Of a stretch of 64,000 nt of DNA, positions 35,418 to 44,963 are shown in pieces. This DNA comes from Erythrobacteraceae bacterium. GTDB taxonomy: Bacteria > Pseudomonadota > Alphaproteobacteria > Sphingomonadales > Sphingomonadaceae. Position numbers and translations under genes: made by a program. The stretch lies in the NCBI GenBank assembly GCA_027489065.1, contig JAIYAM010000060.1:1-64000 (forward strand), in the 5' to 3' direction. Below the pieces are notes generated by a model. That model was not told the origin of the DNA and did not search any database. It worked only from the letters and a program-made list of their open reading frames with translations. Position 1 is the first letter of the stretch; each line of letters opens with the position of its first letter.

Positions 35418-36850
35418 AGGCCGCCGACGAGCTGACGCAGAACGCCATGGACCGCGTCGCGCCGCCGGCTGACGGCGCGGCGTGGATTCGCTGCGCCCCG
35501 GGCTCGCCCTACTTCGAGACCGGGGCGGGCGAGGCGTGGCTGCCGGTGGGGCACAATGAGGCGGTCGCCTGGCCGCGCCTCGCCGGTCTTTACCGTCGCC
35601 GCGACGTAGCCCCGGTCGAAGAACACTTCGCCGAACTCGCAAGCTGCGGCGTCAATTGCCTCAGGCTGATGCTCGACTACAGCCAGGTGAGGCATCGCCA
35701 TCTCGAACATCGCGTCGGCGAGTTCAGCCCGGCGATGGTGCAGATGTGGGACGATCTGATCGCGCTGGGCGAGAAGCACCAGATCCGCTTCCTGCTGACC
35801 CCTTTCGACACCTTCTTCATGGTGAAGCGGTGGAAAAGCCACCCCTATTCGCGCCACCGCGGCGGGCCTGCCCGATCGCTCGAGACGATGCTCACCTGCG
35901 CGGACACTCGCGCGGCGGTCATCAACCGGATGCTGTTCGCGACCCGGCGCTGGGGGCATAGCCCGGCGGTATTCGCCTGGGACCTGTGGAACGAGATCGA
36001 CCCCTTCTACGCAGGCGGCGACCTTCAGGCCACGCACGACTTCGTCACCGAACTCTCGGCCGCCTTGCGTGCGGAGGAACTGCGCCTCTACGGACGTGCG
36101 CACCTCCAGACAGTCTCGGTGTTTCACCCCAATTTCGTCGCCGCGCCGGCGCTCGGGGAGACAATCTTCCGCCACCCCTCGCTCGATTTCGCGAGCGTGC
36201 ATCTCTACGAACGCGGCACGCTCGATGCGCCGCGCTCATCGCTCGCCCCTGCGCAGGCGACAGTGCGGCTGATGACCGAGGCGCTGGCCGAATGCCCGCC
36301 TGGCCGTCCGGTGCTCGATACAGAACATGGCCCGGTGCACGCCTTCAAGGACCGCCGCCTGACACTGCCCGACAGCTTCGATACCGCCTGCTTCCGCCGC
36401 ACCCAGTGGGCGCACATTGCCAGCGGCGGCGCGGGTGGCGGAATGCGCTGGCCCTATCGCCATCCGCACATCCTGCTTCCGGAAATGCACGCCGCGCAGC
36501 GCATCTTCGCCGATTTCCTGCCACTGATCGACTGGCAGCGGTTCGACCGCCAGCCGCTCGGCGAGCGCCTGACGGTTCACGACTTCGCCGGACTGGCTTG
36601 CGGCTGCGGCGACGCAAACCAGGCAGTGATCGCGCTGATGGCAAGCGAGAGCGACGGCGGCACTGCTCGCCACCTCGAGATTACCGGCCTAGCGCCGGGG
36701 TGCTACGACGTTCGCCAGGTCAACACCGTCACGGGCGCACGCGAAGATTGTCAGGTAAACACCCGGCAGGACGGCTCGTTGGTGGTGCTGACGATGGGCG
36801 GCGTGCAGGATATCGCCTTGGCTATCACGCCCGCACCGGACGGGTGCTGA
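35414..36850 (+). CDS. clan GH-A glycoside hydrolase (GH5-like), cytoplasmic
   Basis: A 478-aa protein without signal peptide. The TIM barrel has the acid/base glutamate in WDLWNEIDP (Glu about 194) and a nucleophile candidate in VLDTEHGPVH (Glu about 304), as in clan GH-A. An additional beta domain follows residue 385. The overlap with the GT-mutase fusion implies co-translation; a role on galactofuranose-containing glycan is an inference from context. The substrate cannot be assigned. Confidence 0.8.
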   Translation: MKAADELTQNAMDRVAPPADGAAWIRCAPGSPYFETGAGEAWLPVGHNEAVAWPRLAGLYRRRDVAPVEEHFAELASCGVNCLRLMLDYSQVRHRHLEHRVGEFSPAMVQMWDDLIALGEKHQIRFLLTPFDTFFMVKRWKSHPYSRHRGGPARSLETMLTCADTRAAVINRMLFATRRWGHSPAVFAWDLWNEIDPFYAGGDLQATHDFVTELSAALRAEELRLYGRAHLQTVSVFHPNFVAAPALGETIFRHPSLDFASVHLYERGTLDAPRSSLAPAQATVRLMTEALAECPPGRPVLDTEHGPVHAFKDRRLTLPDSFDTACFRRTQWAHIASGGAGGGMRWPYRHPHILLPEMHAAQRIFADFLPLIDWQRFDRQPLGERLTVHDFAGLACGCGDANQAVIALMASESDGGTARHLEITGLAPGCYDVRQVNTVTGAREDCQVNTRQDGSLVVLTMGGVQDIALAITPAPDGC

Positions 36851-36860
36851 GGCGCAGCAA

Positions 36861-37376
36861 CTAAGCGAGGGCCCTCAGCCCGATCGTCAGCGCTGCCGCC
36901 GCGGCGAGGTTGCGCACCTCGCGGCGCGGCCGCTCGCCGTAGTCGATGCGGTAGACCCAGGACCGCTCCGGCACGGCCGCTGCCACATAGGTGACGCCCG
37001 GCCCCTCGTCCTCCTCGGGATCGGAGCTGCCCGCAAAGCCGGTGATGGCGAGCGCCAGCCCGCCACCCGATCGCTCGAGACAGCCTTCCGCCATCGCGCG
37101 GGCAACCGGCTCGCTCACCGCGCCTTCGCGTTCGATCAGATCGCCGTCGATCCCGAGCATCTCCTGCTTGGCGTCCTTGGTGTAGGTCACGAAACCGCGA
37201 TCGAAGCTGTGGCTCAGCCCTTCGATGTCGGTCAGCAACGAGGCGAGGAACCCGCCGGTGCAGCTTTCGGCCGTGACCAGCGAAGTCTCCTTCTGCTCGA
37301 GCTTTTCGAGCAGCGCCCTGGCCGCAGCGTGAAGCTGTTCGATTTCGGGCACGGCTCTTGCGGCAAGATCAAGCAT
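36861..37376 (-). CDS. pncC: nicotinamide-nucleotide amidase (CinA C-terminal type)
   Basis: A 171-aa stand-alone CinA C-terminal domain: TAESCTGGFLASLLTDIEG, then YTKDAKQEMLGID, AMAEGCLERSGG and ITGFAGSSDPEEDEGPGVTYVA. PncC deamidates nicotinamide mononucleotide in the NAD salvage path. Lies 8 nt downstream of a hemerythrin gene. Confidence 0.9.
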   Translation of the reverse strand: MLDLAARAVPEIEQLHAAARALLEKLEQKETSLVTAESCTGGFLASLLTDIEGLSHSFDRGFVTYTKDAKQEMLGIDGDLIEREGAVSEPVARAMAEGCLERSGGGLALAITGFAGSSDPEEDEGPGVTYVAAAVPERSWVYRIDYGERPRREVRNLAAAAALTIGLRALA

Positions 37377-37384
37377 CGGCCTGA

Positions 37385-37891
37385 TCACGCCCTCAGCGCG
37401 ATTGTCTCGGGCGGCGGCAGTGCGCCCGATTTGGCCTGATCCTTGAGTTGCTGTTTCAGCTGCGCCATCTCCTCGCCGATCACCGTAAGGTCGAAATCCG
37501 CCTTGCGGACCTGCGCGAAGATGCTGCCGCGCTGACGCTCTTCCTCGTAGACGTGGTGTTCGACCTGCTCCTTGAGCACGCTGACCTTGGCCTCGTAGAA
37601 TTGGTCGCTGGGCTCGGACTGCTGGAGGGAGAGGATCAGCGCCTTGGCGCTGTCGTGTTCGACCTGCGCCTCGTCCATCATGCTGTCGTCGACGATCGAG
37701 CGCACGGCCGGGTAGAAGACCTGCTCCTCGATCAGACAGTGGATGGTAAGCTCCTCGCAGATCTGACGAACGATCTTCTGCTGCACAGACGCGCTGCGGG
37801 CGTTCTCGTACTTCTCGAACAATGCCTCGACGGTGCGGTGATCGTCGGCGAGCAGCTGGAGCGCATCGCGTGACTGGGGTTGCTTGGCCAT
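37385..37891 (-). CDS. hemerythrin domain protein (1 of 2)
   Basis: A 168-aa helical protein with His/Glu pattern of the hemerythrin/HHE family: LLADDHRTVEALFEKY, LTIHCLIEEQVFYPAV, VEHDSAKALI and HHVYEEERQRGSIF. It likely binds di-iron and senses or stores oxygen, peroxide or NO. ATG 37891 follows AAAGGA. It sits next to pncC and divergent from ku. Confidence 0.88.
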   Translation of the reverse strand: MAKQPQSRDALQLLADDHRTVEALFEKYENARSASVQQKIVRQICEELTIHCLIEEQVFYPAVRSIVDDSMMDEAQVEHDSAKALILSLQQSEPSDQFYEAKVSVLKEQVEHHVYEEERQRGSIFAQVRKADFDLTVIGEEMAQLKQQLKDQAKSGALPPPETIALRA

Positions 37892-38059
37892 GTTCGGGTT
37901 CCTTTGTTGTGCGAACCGGAGCGACTCGTCGCCGTCCACACCCATGAGTGTCGCCCGCACAGCCCAAGGCAGCACACGCCTATGTTAGTGCCTCCAGCCG
38001 AGCCCTGCCCCACCACCTGAGCACCGCGCTCCGCGGACCCGCATGAAGGACAACGACGC

Positions 38060-38983
38060 ATGGCAGCCCGCGCCTACTGGTCCGGCCAGATCCGCCTCGC
38101 GCTGGTCTCGATCCCGGTCGAGATCTTCTCCGCAACCAAGCCCAGCGCGCAGATCCATTTCAATCAGGTCCACAAGCCCAGCGGCAAGCGCATCGCCTAC
38201 GAGAAGGTCGTCCCCGGCATCGGTCCAGTGAAGCGCGAGGATATCATCAAGGGCTATGAAGTCGAAAAGGGCGAATACGTCCTGCTCGAGGAGCGCGAGA
38301 TCGAGGCTGTGAAGCTCGAAAGCAAGCGCACGCTGGAACTCGTCCAATTCGTCGAGGCGCACGAGATCGACCCGCTCTATTTCGAGAAGCCCTACTATGT
38401 CACGCCCAAGGACCAGCTTGCGGAGGAGGCCTTCGTGGTGCTGCGCGAGGCGCTGCGGAAGTCGAAGAAGGTGGCACTCGGGCAGCTCGCCTTGCGGGGG
38501 AGCGAGAAGCTCGTCGCGCTGAAGCCCTGCGGCAAGGGCATGCTGCTCGAGACGCTGCGCTATGCCGACGAGGTGCGTGCGGGACGTGCCTTCTTCAGCG
38601 AGATCGACGATACGGCTCCCGATGCCGAACTGCTCGATCTGGCCACCACCCTGATCGACAAGCGCACAGCGCCCTTCGATGCGGGCGAGTTCGAGAACCG
38701 CTATGTGGAGGCGCTGCGGGCGCTGATCGACAAGAAGGCCAGGTCGAAGACTGGCAAGGCGATCATCGAGGATGCAGGCGAATCCGGCCGGGGCGGGAGC
38801 AATGTCGTCGATCTGATGGCGGCGCTCAAGAAGTCGGTCGGGACCTCGGGAAGCACTGCGGCCAAGAAGGCCGCTCCTGCCGCGAAGAAGCCAGCAGCCA
38901 AAAAGGCAACCGAGACGAAGAAGGCAGCGCCCGCGGCAAAGGCCCCGGCGAAAAAGCCCGCCCCCGCCCGCAAGCGCGCCTGA
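38060..38983 (+). CDS. ku: Ku protein (non-homologous end joining)
   Basis: A 307-aa homodimeric Ku: AYWSGQIRLALVSIPVEIFSA, EKVVPGIGPVKREDIIKGYEVEKGEYVLL and YYVTPKDQLAEEAFVVLREAL. A Lys/Ala/Pro-rich C-terminal tail (AAPAAKKPAAKKATETKKAA) is the usual DNA-contact extension. It loads on double-strand ends and recruits LigD, encoded 13 nt downstream. A CCTATGT motif lies 71 nt upstream. Confidence 0.96.
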   Translation: MAARAYWSGQIRLALVSIPVEIFSATKPSAQIHFNQVHKPSGKRIAYEKVVPGIGPVKREDIIKGYEVEKGEYVLLEEREIEAVKLESKRTLELVQFVEAHEIDPLYFEKPYYVTPKDQLAEEAFVVLREALRKSKKVALGQLALRGSEKLVALKPCGKGMLLETLRYADEVRAGRAFFSEIDDTAPDAELLDLATTLIDKRTAPFDAGEFENRYVEALRALIDKKARSKTGKAIIEDAGESGRGGSNVVDLMAALKKSVGTSGSTAAKKAAPAAKKPAAKKATETKKAAPAAKAPAKKPAPARKRA

Positions 38984-38996
38984 GCCGATCAAGCCG

Positions 38997-41480
38997 ATGG
39001 CCAAGCGCGCCGATCCACTCGCCGACTACAACGCCAAGCGCGACTTTGCGCGCACTGCGGAGCCCAAGGGCAAGCATGATGCGGCGGCCGGCGGGAACAC
39101 CTTCATGGTCCAGAAGCATGCGGCAACCCGGCTCCACTGGGACTTGCGGCTCGAGGTCGACGGCGTGCTCAAAAGCTGGGCGGTCACCAAGGGCCCTAGT
39201 CTCGACCCTTCCGTCAAGCGCCTCGCCGTGCGCACCGAGGACCACCCGCTCGGCTACGCGACCTTCGAGGGCACCATTCCCAAAGGCGAGTATGGCGGGG
39301 GCACGGTGATGCTCTGGGACCGCGGCACTTGGGCGCCCATCCAGGGCAAAAGCGCCAAGGATCTGGATGAAGGCCACCTCCACTTCACGCTCGAAGGCGA
39401 GCGGATGAAGGGCGAGTGGATGCTGATCCGCCTGAAGGGCCGACCGGGAGAGAAGCGGGAAAACTGGCTGCTCCGGAAGGTGACCGACAAATTTGCGCAG
39501 GAAGGCGAAGTGCTGGTCGAGCAGGCATTGACCAGCGTGTCGACGGGCCGTTCGATGGCCGAGATCGCGGCGGGCAAGAAGGGGGAAGCAAAGGCAACCG
39601 CCAAAGCCGAGGCGCCTGCGAAGGCCAAGCCAAAGGCCAAAACCAAACGCGCCGGCAAGCTTCCCGCATTCCGAAAGCCGCAGCTCGCCACGCTCGTCGA
39701 TGCGGTGCCGACCGGCAATGGCTGGATGCACGAGATCAAGTTCGACGGCTACCGCGCGGTGATCGCGGTCAGGCAAGAAGAGGTGAGGGTCTACACCCGC
39801 ACCGGCCAGGATTGGACCGACAAGTTCCAGCCGCTGGTTGTCGCTGTTGCCGCCATGGACCTGCCGCCCGCCCTTATCGACGGCGAGATCGTCGCGCCGG
39901 GCAAGGACGGCAATCCCGATTTCTCGACCCTCCAGAACGTGCTCAAGCGCGGCCACGGGTCACAAGGTCCCGGTGATGCGCTCGAATTCCATGCCTTCGA
40001 CCTGCTCGAGGTCGACGGCGAGGATCTGACCGGGCTTGCCAACATTGAACGCAAGGAACGCCTCGCCGCGCTGCTCGACGATGCCAGGCCGCCGCTCTAT
40101 GTCGCCGACCATGTGATCGGCGCCGGGGAGCAATTGTTCGAGGCGATGTGCAAGGCCGGGCAGGAGGGGATCATCGCCAAGGCGATCGACGCACCCTACG
40201 CCTCGCGCCGCACGAAAAGCTGGGTGAAGGTCAAGTGCACCCGGCGGCAGGAATTCGTGATTGCCGGCTTCAAGGCTTCCACGGCCCGAGGCCGCCCTTT
40301 CGCCTCGCTGCTGCTGGCGCAGAACGAGGGCGGCAAGCTCGTCTACAAAGGCAATGTCGGCACCGGCTTCGGCGGTGACACGATGGCCGACCTAGCCGCC
40401 AAGATGAAGCCGCTCGAGCGCAAGACGCCGACGGTGGAGGTCGACCGCCCCGCCGCGCGCGGGGTGACATGGATCAGTCCCAAGCTCGTCGCCGAAATCG
40501 CCTTCGCGGAGTTCACCGCCGAAGGTCGGGTGCGCCACGCAAGCTTCCTGGGTCTGCGCTCCGACAAGCCTGCCAAGGCCGTCACACCCGAGCGGCCCGT
40601 GGCCATGCCCGAACCTGCCAGCGAAGTCGCGATTTCAAGCCGAGAGCGGGTGATCTTCCCCGAAAGCGGGCAGACTAAGGGTGACCTTGCCGATTATTAT
40701 GCAGCGGTCGCGCCGCTGATGCTTCCCTTCCTCGGCAACCGGCCGATCAGCCTCGTCCGCTGTCCGCAGGGGCGCGCGCGCAAATGCTTCTTCCAGAAGC
40801 ACGACTCCGGCGCGCTGGGCGACGCGGTCAAGCACGTGCCGATCCGGGAGAAGGACGGCGGCAGCGAGGACTATCTTTACGTCACCGACGCCCGCGGCAT
40901 CCTCCAATGCGTGCAGATGGGCACCATCGAGTTCCACGCCTGGGCCTCGCGTGCCGATGCCGTGGAGGCGCCTGATCGCATGATCTTCGATCTCGATCCT
41001 GACGAGGGCCTCGACTTCGCGGACGTCAAGCAGGCCGCCCGCGACATCGCGAAGCACCTCACCGACATAGGCCTCGCCAGCGTGCCGATGCTTTCGGGCG
41101 GCAAGGGCGTGCACGTGGTCGTCCCGCTCACGCCGGGCCGCCCATGGGAGGAGCACAAGGACTTCGCCCGCCGCTTTGCCGAGGCGCTCAGCCAGGCCGA
41201 ACCCGACCGCTTCGTTGCGACAATGAGCAAGGCCAAGCGGACGGGCAAGATCTTCATCGACTGGCTGCGCAACCAGCGCGGCGCGACGGCGGTGGTGCCC
41301 TATTCCGCACGCTCGCGGGCCGGGGCGCCGGTCGCGGTGCCGGTCACCTGGGACGAGCTCGCGACCTTCGACAATGCCCACCCCTTCTCGATCAGCGATG
41401 CCGACGCGCTGATTGCGCGCGCCGCCGCGCCGGCACTCAAGGGCTGGGGTTTCGCCGCGCAGGCGCTGCCCCCACTGTAG
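38997..41480 (+). CDS. ligD: multidomain DNA ligase LigD
   Basis: An 827-aa LigD with all three domains. Residues about 1-170: 3'-phosphoesterase (HAATRLHWDLRLEVDGVLKSWAVTKGPS and the Gly-rich GEYGGGTVMLWDRG). About 210-530: ATP-dependent ligase, Lys 248 in EIKFDGYRAV. About 555-827: primase-polymerase (PMLSGGKGVHVVVPL and NQRGATAVVPYSARSR). It repairs double-strand breaks with Ku. Its last 44 bp overlap the 3' end of the convergent Crp gene. Confidence 0.96.
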   Translation: MAKRADPLADYNAKRDFARTAEPKGKHDAAAGGNTFMVQKHAATRLHWDLRLEVDGVLKSWAVTKGPSLDPSVKRLAVRTEDHPLGYATFEGTIPKGEYGGGTVMLWDRGTWAPIQGKSAKDLDEGHLHFTLEGERMKGEWMLIRLKGRPGEKRENWLLRKVTDKFAQEGEVLVEQALTSVSTGRSMAEIAAGKKGEAKATAKAEAPAKAKPKAKTKRAGKLPAFRKPQLATLVDAVPTGNGWMHEIKFDGYRAVIAVRQEEVRVYTRTGQDWTDKFQPLVVAVAAMDLPPALIDGEIVAPGKDGNPDFSTLQNVLKRGHGSQGPGDALEFHAFDLLEVDGEDLTGLANIERKERLAALLDDARPPLYVADHVIGAGEQLFEAMCKAGQEGIIAKAIDAPYASRRTKSWVKVKCTRRQEFVIAGFKASTARGRPFASLLLAQNEGGKLVYKGNVGTGFGGDTMADLAAKMKPLERKTPTVEVDRPAARGVTWISPKLVAEIAFAEFTAEGRVRHASFLGLRSDKPAKAVTPERPVAMPEPASEVAISSRERVIFPESGQTKGDLADYYAAVAPLMLPFLGNRPISLVRCPQGRARKCFFQKHDSGALGDAVKHVPIREKDGGSEDYLYVTDARGILQCVQMGTIEFHAWASRADAVEAPDRMIFDLDPDEGLDFADVKQAARDIAKHLTDIGLASVPMLSGGKGVHVVVPLTPGRPWEEHKDFARRFAEALSQAEPDRFVATMSKAKRTGKIFIDWLRNQRGATAVVPYSARSRAGAPVAVPVTWDELATFDNAHPFSISDADALIARAAAPALKGWGFAAQALPPL

Positions 41481-42213
41481 GGCGGTCGAAATGCAGGTAA
41501 TTGCTGTTGAACATCGCGACCCGCTTGAGCCTGTCGAGATCGTTGATCCTTAGCTGCTTGTCCGACAGTTCGATCAGCCTTTCGCGGCGCATCTCCTGAA
41601 GCGTGCGGTTGAGGTGGACGAGGCTCAGACCATTGGCTTCCGCCAGATGGTTTTGGGTGATCGGGAAGTCGAAGCTCAACCCTGTCGCCAGTCCCACCGC
41701 CGACAGGCGGTAATAGAGCTCGACGAACAAGTGCGCGAGCCGTTCAAGCGGCGAGCGCTGCCCGATCGACAGCAGCCATTCGCGCTGGATGCCGGAGCAC
41801 ACCATCTCGTGCCACAGCAGCGCGCGCAGCAGTTGGGGGCGATCCTCGATCACCGACTGGAATTGCTGCGGCTGGATCTCGAAATAGCGAACGGCAGTCA
41901 GCGCCCCGATCGAATGGTCGAGCTCCTTCAGGATGTAGATGTTGAGGTCGCAGAAGTCGCCCGGCAGGAAAAAGCCGACGATCTGCCGCCGCCCGTCAGG
42001 CAGATCCTTGTAACGACACGCCCAGCCCGACACGAGCAGGCGCACCACGCTGGGGTTCTCCCCTTCGCGGGCGATGTCGTGCCGGGGATCGCGGATGCAG
42101 ATCGGGCCTGTCTCCAGCCCCATCAACGCGGCGCGATCCTCCTCCTCGAGCGGCATGTAACGGCCCAGCAGGCGGAACAACGGCTCAATACCCGCTGCGG
42201 TCAGTGTCGTCAT
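41437..42213 (-). CDS. Crp/Fnr family transcription regulator (1 of 2)
   Basis: A 258-aa regulator. The cyclic-nucleotide-like sensor domain (about 10-150) has VRLLVSGWACRYKDLPDGRRQIVGFFLPGDFCDLNIYIL; the HTH domain has PITQNHLAEANGLSLVHLNRTLQEMRRERLI. The LSDKQLRINDLDRLKRVAMFNSNYL tail matches FixK-like or other Sphingomonadales Crp proteins. It lacks an Fnr cysteine set. Its 3' end overlaps ligD antisense. Targets unknown. Confidence 0.85.
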   Translation of the reverse strand: MTTLTAAGIEPLFRLLGRYMPLEEEDRAALMGLETGPICIRDPRHDIAREGENPSVVRLLVSGWACRYKDLPDGRRQIVGFFLPGDFCDLNIYILKELDHSIGALTAVRYFEIQPQQFQSVIEDRPQLLRALLWHEMVCSGIQREWLLSIGQRSPLERLAHLFVELYYRLSAVGLATGLSFDFPITQNHLAEANGLSLVHLNRTLQEMRRERLIELSDKQLRINDLDRLKRVAMFNSNYLHFDRPTVGAAPARRNPSP

Positions 42214-42385
42214 GTTCGTCACCCTCGGTCGTTTCTCCAGAAGTGAGAGACCGCTCACCACAAAGGCGAACGAGGATACCTGCACACTAACGCAGATTAG
42301 CGGCGCGACAGGGTTTCGAGCGGCTGGGGCGTTCCGATCGCAGGACATGGGCCGCCCTGCGGGCCGGAACGCCCCCAACGCGGGT

Positions 42386-42628
42386 TCAGTAGGTTGCGGG
42401 GGGATCGCTAGCCGGGAAGCTCTGGTCACTCGCTTCATCGACTGCGGACCACGAGCTCCGCTGGCCGTCTCGCATCGCTTCCGGGCCAGCATCGCGCACC
42501 GGGCTTGCACCGTTATGCGCCTGGTCCGAAGCGAAGGCGGCGGGCCGCCCGGAGCGCCCGCCCTGCTTGCGCTGCGTGAGGACGTAGGCGGCAGCGCCGA
42601 CGGCGAAGAGGGTCAGGATCATACGCAT
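42386..42628 (-). CDS. 80-residue single-span protein with SFPASDPP tail
   Basis: Short protein: an N-terminal helix (MRMILTLFAVGAAAYVL), a basic spacer and an acidic/Ser-rich part ending SFPASDPPATY. The C-terminal SFPASDPP motif recurs in small stress-linked proteins of alphaproteobacteria, but the role is unknown. GGAAC-like ribosome site precedes the ATG. Confidence 0.7.
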   Translation of the reverse strand: MRMILTLFAVGAAAYVLTQRKQGGRSGRPAAFASDQAHNGASPVRDAGPEAMRDGQRSSWSAVDEASDQSFPASDPPATY

Positions 42629-42813
42629 GGCGGGAGGTTCCTCGGATAGGCGGGCACGGATTCGACCCGCTTTTCAATCCGACAACCTTCCCACCCGAGG
42701 GCAAGGTGTTCTTTATCTTGCTTTAGGTCGGGCATGGACTTGCCCTTGGTGCAACCTATGTTAGCCAAAGTTCAGACATGGCAATCTATGCGACGAAGGG
42801 GGACAAGGAGCGC

Positions 42814-44952
42814 ATGGCGGACAACCCTTACGATCCTTTCGAGACACTGTTCGGCGCTGCCTTCGACGCCTCGCCCGCGGCTGCCTGCATTCTGGAGCCG
42901 ATCTACAGCGACGACGGCGGAGTTGCCGACTGGCGGTATCTCGCGGCCAACCGCCGGATCGGCGATCTGCTGGGCCTGCGCGATCCTGTCGGGCAGACTT
43001 TGCGGGGCCGCTGGCCGAATGCGTCAGCCGACTGGATGGACGAGTTTGCCGAGGTGCTGACGACCGGAAAGCCGCTGACAGTGGTGCGGGCGGCATCGGA
43101 AAGCGGGCAAATCTACGAAACGTCACTCACGCCCTTGCGGTTCGGCGGGGGCAAGGCGGTCATGGCGACGATCCGCGACGTCACCGGCGAGCACCGCGCG
43201 CGCGCCGAGCAACGCGAGGCCGATGCCCGCTACAAGCTGCTGTTCGATACCATCGACGAGGGATTCTGCATCGTCGAAGTGCTGTTCGACGAAGCTGGCC
43301 ACGGCCACGATTATCGCTTCCTCGAGGCCAATGATGCTTTCGTTGGCCAGACTGGCATGGTGAACCCGATCGGCAAGACCATGCGCGAGCTCGAGCCGGA
43401 CATCGAGGACAAGTGGGCCGAGACCTACGGCCGGATCGCCCTTACCGGGGTCGCAGAGCGGTTCGAGAGCGAATCCCCGGCGATGAACCGCTGGTTCGAT
43501 GTCTTCGCCTTCCCCATTGGCGAGACCGCGCCCTTTCAGGTCGGCATCCTTTTCGAGGACATCGCGCAGCGCAAGCTTATGGAAGCCGCCCTGCGCCACA
43601 GCGAGAACCGGCTGCACACGCTGATCGAGGCGAGCTCCGACCTGATCTTTCGGATGAACCCGCAAGCCACTCTCATGGAGCAGGTCGGCGGCGATGCCCT
43701 GCTCGGGGATGTCGGAGAGGAAAGCAACTGGATCGAACGTTTCGTGGTCGAAAGCGACCGCGCCATGGTCGGATCGGTGATTGCCGATGCGTCCGCGCGC
43801 CGCGCCCCCTTCCATGTCGAAAACCGGGTGCGCACCGACGACGGGGTTGTGCGCTGGTTATCGTCGCGTGCGGTCCCGGTGCTCGACGACGAAGGGGCGG
43901 TCACCGAGTGGTTCGGGATGGCGACCGACATCACAGCCCGTCGCAACGCCGAACAGCAGCTCGCCCACGGAGCGCAGATGCTGCGGGTGGCGAGCGAGAT
44001 CGGCAAGGTCGCGATGTGGGACTGGAACGTCGAGACCGGCGAGCTGATCTGGTCCGACGAGCATTTCCGGATCGAAGGCTATGAAGTCGGAGAGGTCATC
44101 CCGACCTACGAGATCTGGGCCGAGCGGGTGCATCCCGATGACCGCGAGGGCTGCGACACCAAGGTCGCGCAGGCAATGGCCAGCGGCGGTGACTACATCA
44201 ACGAATACCGCATCTGCCAACGGGGCGGCGAAGTTCGCTGGGTCTCGGCACGCGGGCGCTTCCTCTATGACGAGAAGGGCCAGCCGATCCGCATGCTCGG
44301 GGCGATGATCGACATCACCCAGCGCCGCCGCGAGGAGGAATGGCAGCGCCTGCTCGTCGCAGAGCTTCAGCACCGGGTGCGAAACCTGATCGGCATGGTG
44401 CGATCGGTCGCGCGGCTATCCGCGCCGAGTCATCGGAATGTCGACGATTATGTCGATCACCTGATCGGCCGCCTTCAGGCGATGGGCCGAACCCAGAGCA
44501 CCCTGACACGCTCGCCGGGCCGCAGCGTCGACCTTGCCGAGCTGGTGCGCGAGGAGCTGGTGGTCCACGCGGTCCAGCCCGAGATGTGCCATGTCGATGG
44601 ACCGGAGGTGGCGCTTTCGCCCCACGCGGCGGAAATCGTCACGCTGGCGATCCACGAGCTTGCCACCAACTCGGTCAAGTACGGGGCGCTCGGTGATTCC
44701 GGGTACATCCGGATCGTCTGGTCGACCTACGAGAAGGATGCCAAGCTGTGGGTCTCCTTGCGCTGGCAGGAGACCGCCCCGCGCGGGCCCACCCGCAATA
44801 ACCGCAAGGGTTTTGGCCGCCGGCTCATCGAGGAACGCGTCCCCTACGAACTGGAAGGCACTGGTGAGCTCAAGGTGCACGACACCGGCGTGCTGGCTCA
44901 GCTGGATTTCCCGCTGCAGGACACCGGCAGCATCCTTGACCCGCGATCGTGA
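42814..44952 (+). CDS. HWE-family sensor histidine kinase with four PAS domains
   Basis: About 712 aa. Four PAS units are recognisable (about 5-120, 135-255, 260-380, 385-510), the last ending in ITQRRREEEW. The kinase has the phosphoacceptor His about 520 in AELQHRVRNLIG and the ATP-binding IHELATNSVKYGAL with GFGRRLIEERVPYEL, as in HWE kinases. A soluble stress or light/redox sensor is expected; no membrane helix is seen. ATG 42814 follows AAGGAG; ATG 42778 is in frame. A CCTATGT motif is 49 nt upstream. It is followed 11 nt later by a receiver gene. Confidence 0.87.
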   Translation: MADNPYDPFETLFGAAFDASPAAACILEPIYSDDGGVADWRYLAANRRIGDLLGLRDPVGQTLRGRWPNASADWMDEFAEVLTTGKPLTVVRAASESGQIYETSLTPLRFGGGKAVMATIRDVTGEHRARAEQREADARYKLLFDTIDEGFCIVEVLFDEAGHGHDYRFLEANDAFVGQTGMVNPIGKTMRELEPDIEDKWAETYGRIALTGVAERFESESPAMNRWFDVFAFPIGETAPFQVGILFEDIAQRKLMEAALRHSENRLHTLIEASSDLIFRMNPQATLMEQVGGDALLGDVGEESNWIERFVVESDRAMVGSVIADASARRAPFHVENRVRTDDGVVRWLSSRAVPVLDDEGAVTEWFGMATDITARRNAEQQLAHGAQMLRVASEIGKVAMWDWNVETGELIWSDEHFRIEGYEVGEVIPTYEIWAERVHPDDREGCDTKVAQAMASGGDYINEYRICQRGGEVRWVSARGRFLYDEKGQPIRMLGAMIDITQRRREEEWQRLLVAELQHRVRNLIGMVRSVARLSAPSHRNVDDYVDHLIGRLQAMGRTQSTLTRSPGRSVDLAELVREELVVHAVQPEMCHVDGPEVALSPHAAEIVTLAIHELATNSVKYGALGDSGYIRIVWSTYEKDAKLWVSLRWQETAPRGPTRNNRKGFGRRLIEERVPYELEGTGELKVHDTGVLAQLDFPLQDTGSILDPRS

Positions 44953-44963
44953 GGACCTGACGC

